DNA of 45,106 nt from a virus. This document shows positions 8,219-15,991 of the stretch, piece by piece (position 1 is the stretch's first letter; each line of letters begins with the position of its first letter). The position numbers were made by a program, and so were the translations under genes. The stretch spans positions 1 through 45,106 of the IMG/VR virus record IMGVR_UViG_3300043411_002265. One strand, given 5' to 3'. The notes under the pieces were generated by a model. That model was not told where the DNA came from, made no database searches, and worked only from the letters and a program-made list of their open reading frames with translations.

Positions 8219-11200
8219 ATGTTCGAATTCATTGCTGGTGACGCACTGCCCAGAAACATCTGGCTTGTTGGGTGTGGTGGTACGGGATCGCGTATCCTGC
8301 AGCCGTTGATGCAGCTCATCGCTAGTCGCAGGATCCCCTTGACTACAAACATCTTCCTCATCGACGGGGATACTGTCGAGGCGAAGAACTGTACCAGGCA
8401 GTTGTTCCTGCCCGAAGAGGTTGGGGACTATAAGGCCAACATCCTGGCGGACAGATACCACGAGCTGTACCCCAACATCAGCCTTATCCCTATCACCGGG
8501 TATCTCTCCGTGCGGGAGGTGCTGAAGCCCTTTATGGACCCATTGGTGGTGGAGGAGTTCAGGAACGCAGTGGAGACTTCTCTCGGTATTTCCGATGTGG
8601 TGTTTCACCCTGACACCGTGAATAACCTGTCAAAGTGCTGGTACGGACCGTTGTACGCCACGTACTTGGGAGTGCTGATCCAGAACATCCGTAAGTTCCT
8701 GCCACCGGAGTCCACAGCAGAAGACATACAGGAGTACATGATGGAGACCCTGCGAAGACTGTTTGGGGGGTCCTGGAAAGCGGTAGCTCTTAGAGCATTC
8801 CACTTCATACAGTACGTGCACCTGTCCAGGGGAATAGAAGGCTACAACCCTCCACCAGACTGGAGGGTGGCGTTCAACATGGTGAAACTCAGTTTCCCTG
8901 AATCCGGTCTGGACATCTCCACCCTCCCGGAGTGGACAAGAGAGGACGCCCTGAGCCTTGGGCTGTGGAGCAACTTCCACAAGTTGGAAAGCATCGTGCT
9001 TGGCGATTGGTCTCAGGAGGAGATGCTGGCTATCGGGGCAACTCTGTGGTTCACCAATAACTACACAGAGGACGGTGGAAGTATCCGGGATGGAATACAG
9101 GCGTTACACGACCTCACAGACCCGGGGGTCCTTAGACAAATATCCAGCTTGAAAATGGTATCCCCAATAGGGGCCGCGTACGCTTCTCCATGCAGCCCTC
9201 TCGACTCGGAGCGTAAAAATAATATAGTGTCACGGACACCACGGTTGGGTAGGTATAGCCTTGACTCTATGGTACCACTGCAGAAAGCGGTTAGCGGGTT
9301 TTGCTCCCCGGACATCATCATCCTGGCCGTAGACTCCCCCAACGCCAGGAAGGAGATACTGGCAGTTGCCACTCTGCTGACCAAGGACACGGAGTCAGAC
9401 CGCAGGCGCAAGATACTGGTAGTGGACCCGGGTAACGAGGATAACTTCGGACAGGTATCCGTAACTACTCTCGGAAAGAAGCTGCCCTTGCCTATCATGG
9501 ATTCCTTTGTCCCTGAGAAGGAGAAGGCGAAGTTCAACTGCGGTATGTCTACGGTCCACTACATGCCGGAGCCCTGCAGCTTCATTGGAATGGACCTGGA
9601 CATGCCTGGGCAGATAAAAGAGTTCCTGGAGCAGCTTCCCAACAAGGGGTTCTTCACAGAGAGCCTGGACTTCCTCCCATGGTCCCCCTTCTCGTTCCTG
9701 TTACGGAAAAAGAGTGAGGTAGCTGTCTCCTGTGCGGGGATGGACCAGACCCTGGCGATCAACAATGTGATGGCGTCCATGACGGTGTCCGCGTTGCAGA
9801 ACGCTATCTTCCAGGCGCCCGCTACGATGGAGACAAGCAGGTTCAGCCTGGTGTCTTCTGTCATGGGGCAGTCTACGGATATCCCCTGGTTCCGTCGAAA
9901 GATGGGAGAGGGTGACGTGGAAGACACCTCAATAGCCTATATGGGGGAGACCACAGAGACCCTGCTACTGGTCTACCGGTGCCAAGGTGTTGAGCACCTG
10001 GATGTGTATAACAAGGTCACCATGGAATGTATTTCGACCACCGCGGAAACCCCGATGTTCACCCTGGTGTTACAAGCCATGTACGAGGGGAACAACTACA
10101 GCACTGCGGATATCCTGAACGCGAAGATCGTTTTCGTGAGCCTGGTAGCTGGGGTTCCCTACCCAGTGTCCATCGTATCCACTCCAGGGTCCACCGGGAG
10201 ACAACAGTGTGGAGTCGTGCCCATGAGGTCGGCCCACGTCAGGATAACCCCGCTGGCGGTCAGTGAGGAGGCCTTTACAGAAGAGTGCGGAAGGGATTAC
10301 ACACCAGGGCCAGCTACGATAAGCCATGTGCTATTCCTGGCCGGTATCCTCTCGAACCCATCGGGCTACTCCAGCAAGGTCCTGGCGAAAAGCCTGGAGT
10401 CCCTTGAGGTCGTAAGCCTTGGGTACCGAGGTATCGTATCCGGATTCCTGGAAAACGCGCCAGAGTTACTGCCAGAGATCTTCACGCCGGATCCACTATT
10501 CCAGGATAACGGGGTATGGGAAGGCCTGTCCTCGGTGAGTTTGGCGATTGCGCATGCCAGGCTGAACACCCTGTCGTTAATGGAGCTTGTCAGGAAGAAG
10601 AGGGGGCTGTGGGGTGGAGAGCAACCGAAAGAGTTGAACACACTTTCCACCCTGGAGTTGATCGTGAAGGATACCGTAACCGCTGCTCAGTCCAGCGTTG
10701 TGGTATACGAGATGATTGTAGCCGGGGGAACGAATACCAGGCCCAGGTCTTCGTTATGGTACTTCGGAGTACCGACAACCCTGAAGTCTCCGTACTCCGA
10801 TACCGTCTTCATCAACGCTCCAAAGGACCCCCAGAGAATCTGGAGGCAAAAGGCGATACGGAAAACGATGTCCAATATCCGGGGGTTCATATACCAAGGA
10901 GCGGCAACCTCCTCCCCGTTTGGGCCTGCACCCGATAGGCTGCCAGTGTCGAACTCCATGTACCCCCCGAGAATCACGAAGTTGGTGTACCTGTGTGATA
11001 ATTCGACGGTGTCATCCAGGGGAGTCCTGACGAGGAGCTACCTGTTACGAAACACCCTGGTGTCCTCCGAGTTCTCGGTGAGGGAGCTTCAGCGTGTCTG
11101 TGGAAACGAACTGACCCTGGGGTATATCCTGGACGATGGGACTTGGCAGGAGTTCTCCAGGGGGGCGAAGCTTGTTCCGACGTCGAGGGACCCTGAGTTA

Positions 11201-11302
11201 GCGTTGGTTCTGTCGTGGAATGTAAACTTCCTGGACCCGTTGGTGAAGATAACCCGTGTCGCCCCTGTGGAGGAGACGGCGGCAGTGGAGGTAGCAGAAT
11301 AA
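8219..11302 (+). CDS. Very large ThiF/E1-like activating enzyme with a C-terminal extension
   Basis: The ATG at 8219 is chosen because TTTAGGAG lies seven bases upstream. Residues 13-23 (NIWLVGCGGTG) are the nucleotide-binding Rossmann loop. LIDGDTVEAKNCTRQLF (47-63) is the classic E1 signature, with R60 as the conserved Arg. After an insertion of about 260 residues come IIILAVDSPNARKEI (366-380), VVDPGNEDNFGQVSV (401-415) and SCAGMDQTLAINNVMAS (504-520). The last two resemble motifs I recall in PRTRC ThiF proteins, with C505 a candidate catalytic Cys. Predicted role: adenylate the C-terminal Gly of the 68-aa protein and charge the E2-like protein. At 1027 aa it is several times the length of bacterial ThiF proteins. 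Residues from about 535 onward match nothing I recognise. Confidence 0.8.
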   Translation: MFEFIAGDALPRNIWLVGCGGTGSRILQPLMQLIASRRIPLTTNIFLIDGDTVEAKNCTRQLFLPEEVGDYKANILADRYHELYPNISLIPITGYLSVREVLKPFMDPLVVEEFRNAVETSLGISDVVFHPDTVNNLSKCWYGPLYATYLGVLIQNIRKFLPPESTAEDIQEYMMETLRRLFGGSWKAVALRAFHFIQYVHLSRGIEGYNPPPDWRVAFNMVKLSFPESGLDISTLPEWTREDALSLGLWSNFHKLESIVLGDWSQEEMLAIGATLWFTNNYTEDGGSIRDGIQALHDLTDPGVLRQISSLKMVSPIGAAYASPCSPLDSERKNNIVSRTPRLGRYSLDSMVPLQKAVSGFCSPDIIILAVDSPNARKEILAVATLLTKDTESDRRRKILVVDPGNEDNFGQVSVTTLGKKLPLPIMDSFVPEKEKAKFNCGMSTVHYMPEPCSFIGMDLDMPGQIKEFLEQLPNKGFFTESLDFLPWSPFSFLLRKKSEVAVSCAGMDQTLAINNVMASMTVSALQNAIFQAPATMETSRFSLVSSVMGQSTDIPWFRRKMGEGDVEDTSIAYMGETTETLLLVYRCQGVEHLDVYNKVTMECISTTAETPMFTLVLQAMYEGNNYSTADILNAKIVFVSLVAGVPYPVSIVSTPGSTGRQQCGVVPMRSAHVRITPLAVSEEAFTEECGRDYTPGPATISHVLFLAGILSNPSGYSSKVLAKSLESLEVVSLGYRGIVSGFLENAPELLPEIFTPDPLFQDNGVWEGLSSVSLAIAHARLNTLSLMELVRKKRGLWGGEQPKELNTLSTLELIVKDTVTAAQSSVVVYEMIVAGGTNTRPRSSLWYFGVPTTLKSPYSDTVFINAPKDPQRIWRQKAIRKTMSNIRGFIYQGAATSSPFGPAPDRLPVSNSMYPPRITKLVYLCDNSTVSSRGVLTRSYLLRNTLVSSEFSVRELQRVCGNELTLGYILDDGTWQEFSRGAKLVPTSRDPELALVLSWNVNFLDPLVKITRVAPVEETAAVEVAE

Positions 11303-11308
11303 GAAGAA

Positions 11309-11366
11309 GAAAAAGCCCGGGTAGCGTCCGGGGTGCTTCAGCCCGGGTTACACCGGGCTTTTTTTG
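11309..11366. terminator. Bidirectional terminator between convergent genes
   Basis: A GCCCGG/CCGGGC stem (11341-11346 with 11353-11358) with seven T residues ends the E1 transcript. A second CCCGGG block at 11315-11320 next to an A run gives the leftward transcript a matching stem and T run. It closes the E1 gene and the leftward gene that ends at 11368. Confidence 0.75.
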
Positions 11367-11367
11367 G

Positions 11368-11784
11368 TTACAGCTTTTCTCTTGAAGTTTCAGTAACCGA
11401 ATCAACCACGTCGTAGGTAGCCATCTCCGCCCCCTGCTGGGTGTACAGGGTGAGCACCTTGGTACTCTTGTCCAGTTTCCAGGAACCGAGGGCAACGTCC
11501 TCCAGGGTTGACAAGCTGAGCTGGTACGACCTTGGTACCACCTCAAGGTCCCCTACCACACGGCCGTCAACCACAAGGTGTTGGAAACCGAGCAGAGTCG
11601 GGGTGAACGTGGAAACCAACACCCCTGCCACCAGCTCCTGTGTGGGGAGCGGCGTGGCGGTTACCGTGTTTCCCTTGATAAGGGAGAACGATACGTTGCC
11701 AGGAAGGACATCGATAATGCCGCCCTTGGCGTAAGCCAGGGTGACAGGGGTGTTGATTTCTACTACGAACTGGGTCACGTCCAA
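11368..11784 (-). CDS. Unknown 138-aa protein, probably beta-rich
   Basis: This is the last gene of a leftward group of five. The sequence alternates hydrophobic and Thr/Val-rich strands (GNVSFSLIKGNTVTATPL; LVVDGRVVGDLEVV), suggesting a beta-sandwich such as those in virion decoration or neck proteins. No signal peptide or catalytic motif is seen. It overlaps the upstream gene by 10 bases, so translation is probably coupled. The structural role is only a guess from fold character and neighbours. Confidence 0.75.
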   Translation of the reverse strand: MDVTQFVVEINTPVTLAYAKGGIIDVLPGNVSFSLIKGNTVTATPLPTQELVAGVLVSTFTPTLLGFQHLVVDGRVVGDLEVVPRSYQLSLSTLEDVALGSWKLDKSTKVLTLYTQQGAEMATYDVVDSVTETSREKL

Positions 11785-12806
11785 TCCTCATAACGGTTAC
11801 CTGGAAGTCGACGAAGGATGCTTAACGTCCTGGTGTTGGTGTCAAAATCTCGTTTCTCCTGGTTCAGCCTGGCGGTGGCCAAGGACTCCGCACGACGACC
11901 TGGCATGGCCCCAACCTGGGCGCCAGCAGTAGCTCCAGCGGCGCCCCCAAGAACCCCTTGTACTGCCTGCTTCCAGGCAGCGGGGTTTTTGGACTTGGCT
12001 GCGGACATGATACCCAAGCCTGCACCACCTAGCGCTCCTACCGCAGCTCCAAATCCTGCCTCATTGCGGAGACGGCTTCTAGCCAGGGAAACATCATCCG
12101 TCAGCTTCCTCACGTCTTCCCAGTTCTTCACTACGGCCTTTGACGCAGCAGCAGGGGTACCAAACATGGCGGCACGTTCGTACTCAGCGTCGATACCGTA
12201 CTCGTTGAGAAGAGGACTTACTCTGGTAACGGCCTTGTGCGCGTCTGCGTACGCCTGGTCCCTCTTAAGGACCTCTTTGGCTACCTTTTGGAGGGCAGTG
12301 CGTTCCTGCAAGGTTTTCTGTCTATCCTGGATTTCTCCCTGCCCTTGGCCCTTCACAGAGTCAGCAGCGAAGGCTTCCAGGCTGGAACCTTTTATCGGAA
12401 TGCGCCTCTCTGTGGAGCGAAGGGCTCCAGCAATGAAGGCGGTTTTTTGCAGAGTATGCCGGTTCCTGTTAGTGAAGTACGAGTCTTTAAACCCTTGTGG
12501 GTCATCCTGGCCAGACCTCTTCCCAACGTGGTACGCCGCCCCTACACCACCGACACCAACAACCCCTGCGGCAACTTTCCCAGCAGTCCCAATCCCGGAG
12601 GGGATGGCCTTAGGGGGGGTGTGTGGGTGATCCGCGTCGATCTTAGCCCTCATTTTCAAAACGTGTTCTTTGGATCGCTCGTTAGATTCCGTCACCAATT
12701 TATCTAAGGGGTTTACACCTTGGTCAACCACTGAAGCTCCTTTTGGTTTGCGTACACGATCAATAACGTCACTTACTGCTTTTTTTGCTGATTTGAAACC
12801 TGTCAT
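11775..12806 (-). CDS. Unknown Ala/Gly-rich protein with glycine-zipper membrane segments (343 aa)
   Basis: The N-terminal region is basic and polar. A short Gly/Val-rich hydrophobic stretch follows near residue 95 (VAAGVVGVGGVGAAYHVG). The middle is helical and charged. A pair of Gly/Ala-rich segments lies near residues 250-310 (AAVGALGGAGLGIMSAA; GVLGGAAGATAGAQVGA), typical of glycine-zipper proteins. Such segments occur in phage internal virion proteins that insert into host membranes during DNA entry, but also elsewhere. It starts 13 bases after the end of the next upstream gene. No catalytic motif is seen. Confidence 0.75.
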   Translation of the reverse strand: MTGFKSAKKAVSDVIDRVRKPKGASVVDQGVNPLDKLVTESNERSKEHVLKMRAKIDADHPHTPPKAIPSGIGTAGKVAAGVVGVGGVGAAYHVGKRSGQDDPQGFKDSYFTNRNRHTLQKTAFIAGALRSTERRIPIKGSSLEAFAADSVKGQGQGEIQDRQKTLQERTALQKVAKEVLKRDQAYADAHKAVTRVSPLLNEYGIDAEYERAAMFGTPAAASKAVVKNWEDVRKLTDDVSLARSRLRNEAGFGAAVGALGGAGLGIMSAAKSKNPAAWKQAVQGVLGGAAGATAGAQVGAMPGRRAESLATARLNQEKRDFDTNTRTLSILRRLPGNRYEDWT

Positions 12807-12818
12807 TCTCGGACTCCC

Positions 12819-13376
12819 CTACCTGTTCGTCATGTTCATGAGCTTCAGATACGTATCCAAAGCGCGTTGTTTATCCTTCCTGTCAGAAGCCACGGTGAAC
12901 TCCTGTTCCTGCAAATCCCCTGGTTTTAAAACGCCGTCCAGTCCCTTGGGTATGAAATCGAATCCGTCATTCTCCAGCGTCAACCTTGCCAGGGTTCTTG
13001 CAGCCTCCATGGAGACATCCTTGGAAGGCGGATAGAGGTTCATCATGTGCAGAAGACCATACACCAACTCCAGGCTAGTTACCTCTGGTAGCACATCCAG
13101 GTCGGAGTCAGGCATATCCCCGTTCAGGATGTCAATGGCGTGCATCATGAAGATGATGTCGTCATAGAACCGATCAGGGTCCTCCTCCATTGTCCGTAGT
13201 AACCGTAACTTGGCAATCAGCAGCGGAGTTACCGAAAACGGAGCGAACTCTGACACCCAGGTCTCTATCTCAAAGTCGTTCCACCCAGGGCCAAACACGT
13301 TGGCCAGGTGGTTACGCAGATGATACAGCGACCTGTCTTCAAGAGAAGGGTTCGTGTAGCGTTCAGCTTCGTTCAA
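12819..13376 (-). CDS. Unknown 185-aa helical protein
   Basis: Acidic, largely helical protein (for example PLLIAKLRLLRTMEEDPDRF) with no recognised domain, signal peptide or membrane segment. Its ATG overlaps the stop of the upstream gene by four bases (ATGA), so it is translationally coupled and probably acts with the 293-aa protein. It lies in the group of possible virion genes between the ubiquitin-like cassette and the large inverted repeat. The function is unassigned. Confidence 0.75.
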   Translation of the reverse strand: MNEAERYTNPSLEDRSLYHLRNHLANVFGPGWNDFEIETWVSEFAPFSVTPLLIAKLRLLRTMEEDPDRFYDDIIFMMHAIDILNGDMPDSDLDVLPEVTSLELVYGLLHMMNLYPPSKDVSMEAARTLARLTLENDGFDFIPKGLDGVLKPGDLQEQEFTVASDRKDKQRALDTYLKLMNMTNR

Positions 13377-14254
13377 GCGTACCTCGCTACAATAGCCTTC
13401 AGGTCGGATGGCAAAGATTCCAAAACAGCTTTGGCGGTAGCAGGGTCACCGGTAAGTTCCTTGACAACGTCCGCCCCGAGTACGTCGGTCAGATCAGGGG
13501 CAATACTCATCACCCTCTCGATCGACACTGTTTTACCGCCCAAGGACACTTTCATCGCTGAAGCCACTGCAGCCACCTTCGTTAGTACACACTCTTCAAA
13601 GAAATCCATTCCCATTAAACCAGCCTTCTTGTCCAAAGCTGCTACGGCGTTACCTATCGCTACTATCCCATGACGGGTCGTCTCTGGAGTCTCCAAGTGA
13701 GTCAGCACTTGGGCTATTTTCCCAAATTCTTCGTTTCCGGTGATCCGTAAGCGACATTCCAGGTTACGTACCGCAGCCTCTTTGTCCAGGAAACCTACGC
13801 CGGCATGCCGGAGGACTTTCTCGGAAGAGATGGAGTCCCCGTAGGATGCGTACAGCGCCTGGCACTGGCTGGCCACTTTCTCAATATCGACCATCTGGTC
13901 GAGCCTTTCTTCAAGGACGCGCTCAGCAAGCGTTAGCTCCTGTGCAGCCTCCTTGGTCAACCCGGTACCAGAAGCGTCGCCCTGATAACGAGAATGCAGT
14001 GAATCTGTGTATTCTTTCACCTGTCCCCCCAACCCGTACAGCTCAACTGCACGGTTAACTTGGGCGATCTTCTCCAGGCCTACTGGGCAGGATTCTACAC
14101 CAGGAAGCTTGGCGTACTCAATAGCCACGGCCGACAACAGGGTGGTCTCCTTGTCAGAAGTCAGGTATGGCTCCTGTACCTTGGCGGTCTTTACCATGTC
14201 GTAAAGCTCTGGCAGTAGACCGAGCAGAGGCTTGATGTGGTGTACGTGGGACAT
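13373..14254 (-). CDS. Unknown 293-aa all-helical protein
   Basis: A soluble protein built of short amphipathic helices rich in Ala, Leu, Glu and Lys, with no membrane segment. Phrases such as HAGVGFLDKEAAVRNLECRL and LTHLETPETTRHGIVAIGNA look like helical-repeat architecture. It starts two bases after the stop of the gene at 14257-15111 and overlaps the 185-aa gene. I recognise no family. A structural or scaffold role would fit the neighbours but is not shown. Confidence 0.75.
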   Translation of the reverse strand: MSHVHHIKPLLGLLPELYDMVKTAKVQEPYLTSDKETTLLSAVAIEYAKLPGVESCPVGLEKIAQVNRAVELYGLGGQVKEYTDSLHSRYQGDASGTGLTKEAAQELTLAERVLEERLDQMVDIEKVASQCQALYASYGDSISSEKVLRHAGVGFLDKEAAVRNLECRLRITGNEEFGKIAQVLTHLETPETTRHGIVAIGNAVAALDKKAGLMGMDFFEECVLTKVAAVASAMKVSLGGKTVSIERVMSIAPDLTDVLGADVVKELTGDPATAKAVLESLPSDLKAIVARYA

Positions 14255-14256
14255 TG

Positions 14257-15111
14257 TCAGAGGTCTCCGAAGGCACCGCGGATTACGAGGTGGTCGTCTT
14301 GGTTGAAGAGCTGAGGAGCTGCGTTGATCATGAACGGGGACATGGCCGGGATGGCTTCTCCCATCTCTTTTCTGTGAGCCAGGATCTTGGCTTTATGGGC
14401 CTTCAGGGCATCCAGGTGCAGGTTGTTGGACATGAGCAGGGCGTTGATGTAGGGGTTAGGATCTTTCTCTTCCCGGATACTGCGTAGGGAAGCGCGGATG
14501 TTGTTATCGTAGGTCCTGTCTGCCTTGGCGCGTCGTACCGCCGATACACCGGACACACCAGCTCCCAGGATCCCAGCAAGGATAAGAGGGTTACGACGAA
14601 AGGCCGCGTAGGCCTTCAGGGTGCCGGCCAGTCCAAGTTGTTTGGCACCAGGGCCGTGCAACACCGATGGGTCTCGGAGAAGGTCGAATGCACCCCCCAT
14701 GGCAACTGCACCAAGACCCCCGACCAAGGTATTCCCCACAACGCCAGCGGCAACCCTGGCAGGCGGTATAGAAGTGTTGATGGTTGTCTTGTAGGGATCT
14801 TCGTTTTCCATCCTGGCATACTGCTTCAGCATCTCCACCTTCTCGGCATGAGGGATGGCGATCATGGCGTTGCTTTCCAGCATGGTACGGAGGTTATGGT
14901 ACGGACGACCTTGGGACTGGGCCATCAACAGGCCGCGGGCCATATCAATCGCTTCTTTGCGCTGGTCTCTTGTAAGTTCGCCGGCCATCAGGTAATCCAG
15001 GTAGGTATCTCGTACAGCTATTTTAACACTCTGCCTCCGCAAGGCAACTTTTTTTGGGAGGTACGGGCGGTCCGGACCGGGACCCAGGGCGGGGGATAAG
15101 GATTTGTCCAC
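14257..15111 (-). CDS. Unknown protein with glycine-rich hydrophobic segments; start uncertain
   Basis: The frame is open to 15183, but the upstream part lies inside the large inverted repeat and is unlikely to be coding. GTG at 15111 is the best available start, giving about 284 aa, although its AAGGGG site is farther upstream than ideal. The N-terminus is basic (KKVALRRQSVKIAVRD). Two hydrophobic Gly/Ala stretches (VAAGVVGNTLVGGLGAVAMG; LILAGILGAGVSGVSAV) may be membrane-inserting. The C-terminal part is polar. It leads the leftward group of five genes, so transcription probably starts in the inverted-repeat region. The function is unassigned. Confidence 0.7.
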   Translation of the reverse strand: MDKSLSPALGPGPDRPYLPKKVALRRQSVKIAVRDTYLDYLMAGELTRDQRKEAIDMARGLLMAQSQGRPYHNLRTMLESNAMIAIPHAEKVEMLKQYARMENEDPYKTTINTSIPPARVAAGVVGNTLVGGLGAVAMGGAFDLLRDPSVLHGPGAKQLGLAGTLKAYAAFRRNPLILAGILGAGVSGVSAVRRAKADRTYDNNIRASLRSIREEKDPNPYINALLMSNNLHLDALKAHKAKILAHRKEMGEAIPAMSPFMINAAPQLFNQDDHLVIRGAFGDL

Positions 15112-15295
15112 ATTTGATACACTTTCACCCCTTAGGTGGGATCTGGTCCAGGGGTGGTCCAGGGGTGGTCCACCCTGGGCCAAGGTGGTCCACCTAGTGT
15201 TTCCTTTTTAGTTTCAATAACTTAGAGGTTAGTGAACACTAACTGGTCCAGGTGGTCCACCTAAACTGACAAAAATACCTACCGTGGACATTTTG
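15104..15295 (+). repeat. Left arm of a large inverted repeat
   Basis: This 192-base arm is the imperfect reverse complement of 15470-15661, with the ends and several long blocks matching exactly. It contains GGTCCA at 15145, 15156, 15167, 15187, 15245 and 15254; the first three are spaced 11 bases apart. It also holds the interrupted palindrome GGTGGTCCACC. Its outer end overlaps the presumed start codon of the leftward gene. Confidence 0.9.
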
Positions 15296-15469
15296 TCGTT
15301 GACCCATCGGTCCAACTTTTCACGCCGAAACATATACTCCCTGAAGGCTTGGGGGCCTATAAATATAAATATATATTAAATTTTAATGTATAAGTATATG
15401 GCGTGCTCCTTGGGCCAGCCTGACGACTTATATGTATTCCGACTTCGACCCGGTCCAGGTGGTCCACCT

Positions 15470-15661
15470 CAAAATGTCCACGGTGGGTATTTTTTTGGAT
15501 TTGGGTGGACCACCTGGACCAGTTAGTGTCCACTAACCTCTAAGTTGTTGAAACCAAAAAGGAAAAGGGGTAGTGACAAAAAATGTCACAGGTGGACCAC
15601 CCCTGGACCACCCCTGGACCAGATCCCACCTAAGGGGTGAAAGTGTATCAAATGTGGACAA
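15470..15661 (-). repeat. Right arm of the large inverted repeat
   Basis: Imperfect reverse complement of the left arm, of identical length. It contains TGGACC at 15506, 15515, 15593, 15604 and 15615, the last three spaced 11 bases apart. An arm-specific hairpin (TGACAAAAAATGTCA, about 15574-15588) has no counterpart in the left arm. That shows the arms diverge internally while the iteron blocks and ends are conserved. Confidence 0.9.
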
Positions 15662-15669
15662 GACCCTAC

Positions 15670-15692
15670 AAAAAAAGAGGCCATAAGGCCCC
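15670..15692 (-). terminator. Intrinsic terminator at the end of the leftward replication block
   Basis: On the minus strand GGGGCC-TTAT-GGCCTC forms a six-pair stem with one wobble, followed by seven T residues. It lies just after the 87-aa gene and insulates the inverted-repeat region from leftward transcription. Confidence 0.8.
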
Positions 15693-15717
15693 TTTCTTTA
15701 TCAGAGAGTCTACTTAA

Positions 15718-15981
15718 TTATTCAGCAGAGCTCTCTGGTTTTGCATCAGCCTCTTCTTTTTTCAGAGAGGCTTGCTTCTCAACCTGTTCTTCCATCGCAT
15801 GGAACGTGGCAACGAGGTCTTGGTCCGACATCCTCACCATATTTTCGTACATTAGTTGCTGGCAGAGATCCTTCACAAATTCTGCGGAGGCATTGTCCAA
15901 CATTTTGAGTACACCTTGCGTGATGGCCACACGTGCTGTTGCTTTCAGAGCGAGTGGTCGTTGGTTTTGGTCGTTCGACAT
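15718..15981 (-). CDS. Small unknown protein at the end of the replication operon (87 aa)
   Basis: ATG at 15981 is chosen because AAGGTG sits about six bases upstream; an in-frame GTG lies at 15990. The product has helical segments (ALKATARVAITQGVLKMLDN and DLVATFHAMEEQVEKQ) and an acidic tail rich in Glu, Ala and Ser. No family is recognised. It is directly downstream of the DexA-like exonuclease and next to the candidate origin, so a DNA-replication accessory role is plausible but unproven. Confidence 0.75.
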   Translation of the reverse strand: MSNDQNQRPLALKATARVAITQGVLKMLDNASAEFVKDLCQQLMYENMVRMSDQDLVATFHAMEEQVEKQASLKKEEADAKPESSAE

Positions 15982-15991
15982 TTTTTTCACC

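Larger units (their letters stand above)
15104..15661. other. Candidate replication origin: long inverted repeat with AT-rich core and iterons
   Basis: Two equal 192-base arms flank a 174-base centre. The centre contains about 40 bases of almost pure A/T (around 15358-15399), a likely DNA-unwinding element. At least 14 GGTCCA or TGGACC elements occur across the region, many spaced 9 or 11 bases, consistent with an iteron-binding protein. It borders the replication gene block and has no convincing gene. Known origins combine iterons, AT-rich DNA and nearby replication genes. A centromere-like partition site or a complex operator are alternatives. Confidence 0.55.

Noticed and set aside
2490-11302. 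CBASS or Bil-type antiphage operon
   Set aside because: No CD-NTase, effector or transmembrane killer gene is in the cassette, and it is embedded in a phage genome next to terminase; gene order fits PRTRC better.
10974-11546. Minus-strand frame crossing the E1 end and terminator
   Set aside because: It spans a bidirectional terminator and two convergent real genes, and its translation is Pro/Ser/Arg-rich without structure.
15112-15183. Longer N-terminus for the leftward gene ending at 14257
   Set aside because: The extra codons lie entirely within the inverted repeat, encode a Pro/Gly-rich run unlike the rest, and start with TTG without a ribosome site.
15140-15620. Repeated GGTCCA elements as a CRISPR array
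   Set aside because: Repeats are only six to eleven bases, lie in both orientations and have no unique spacers of constant length.
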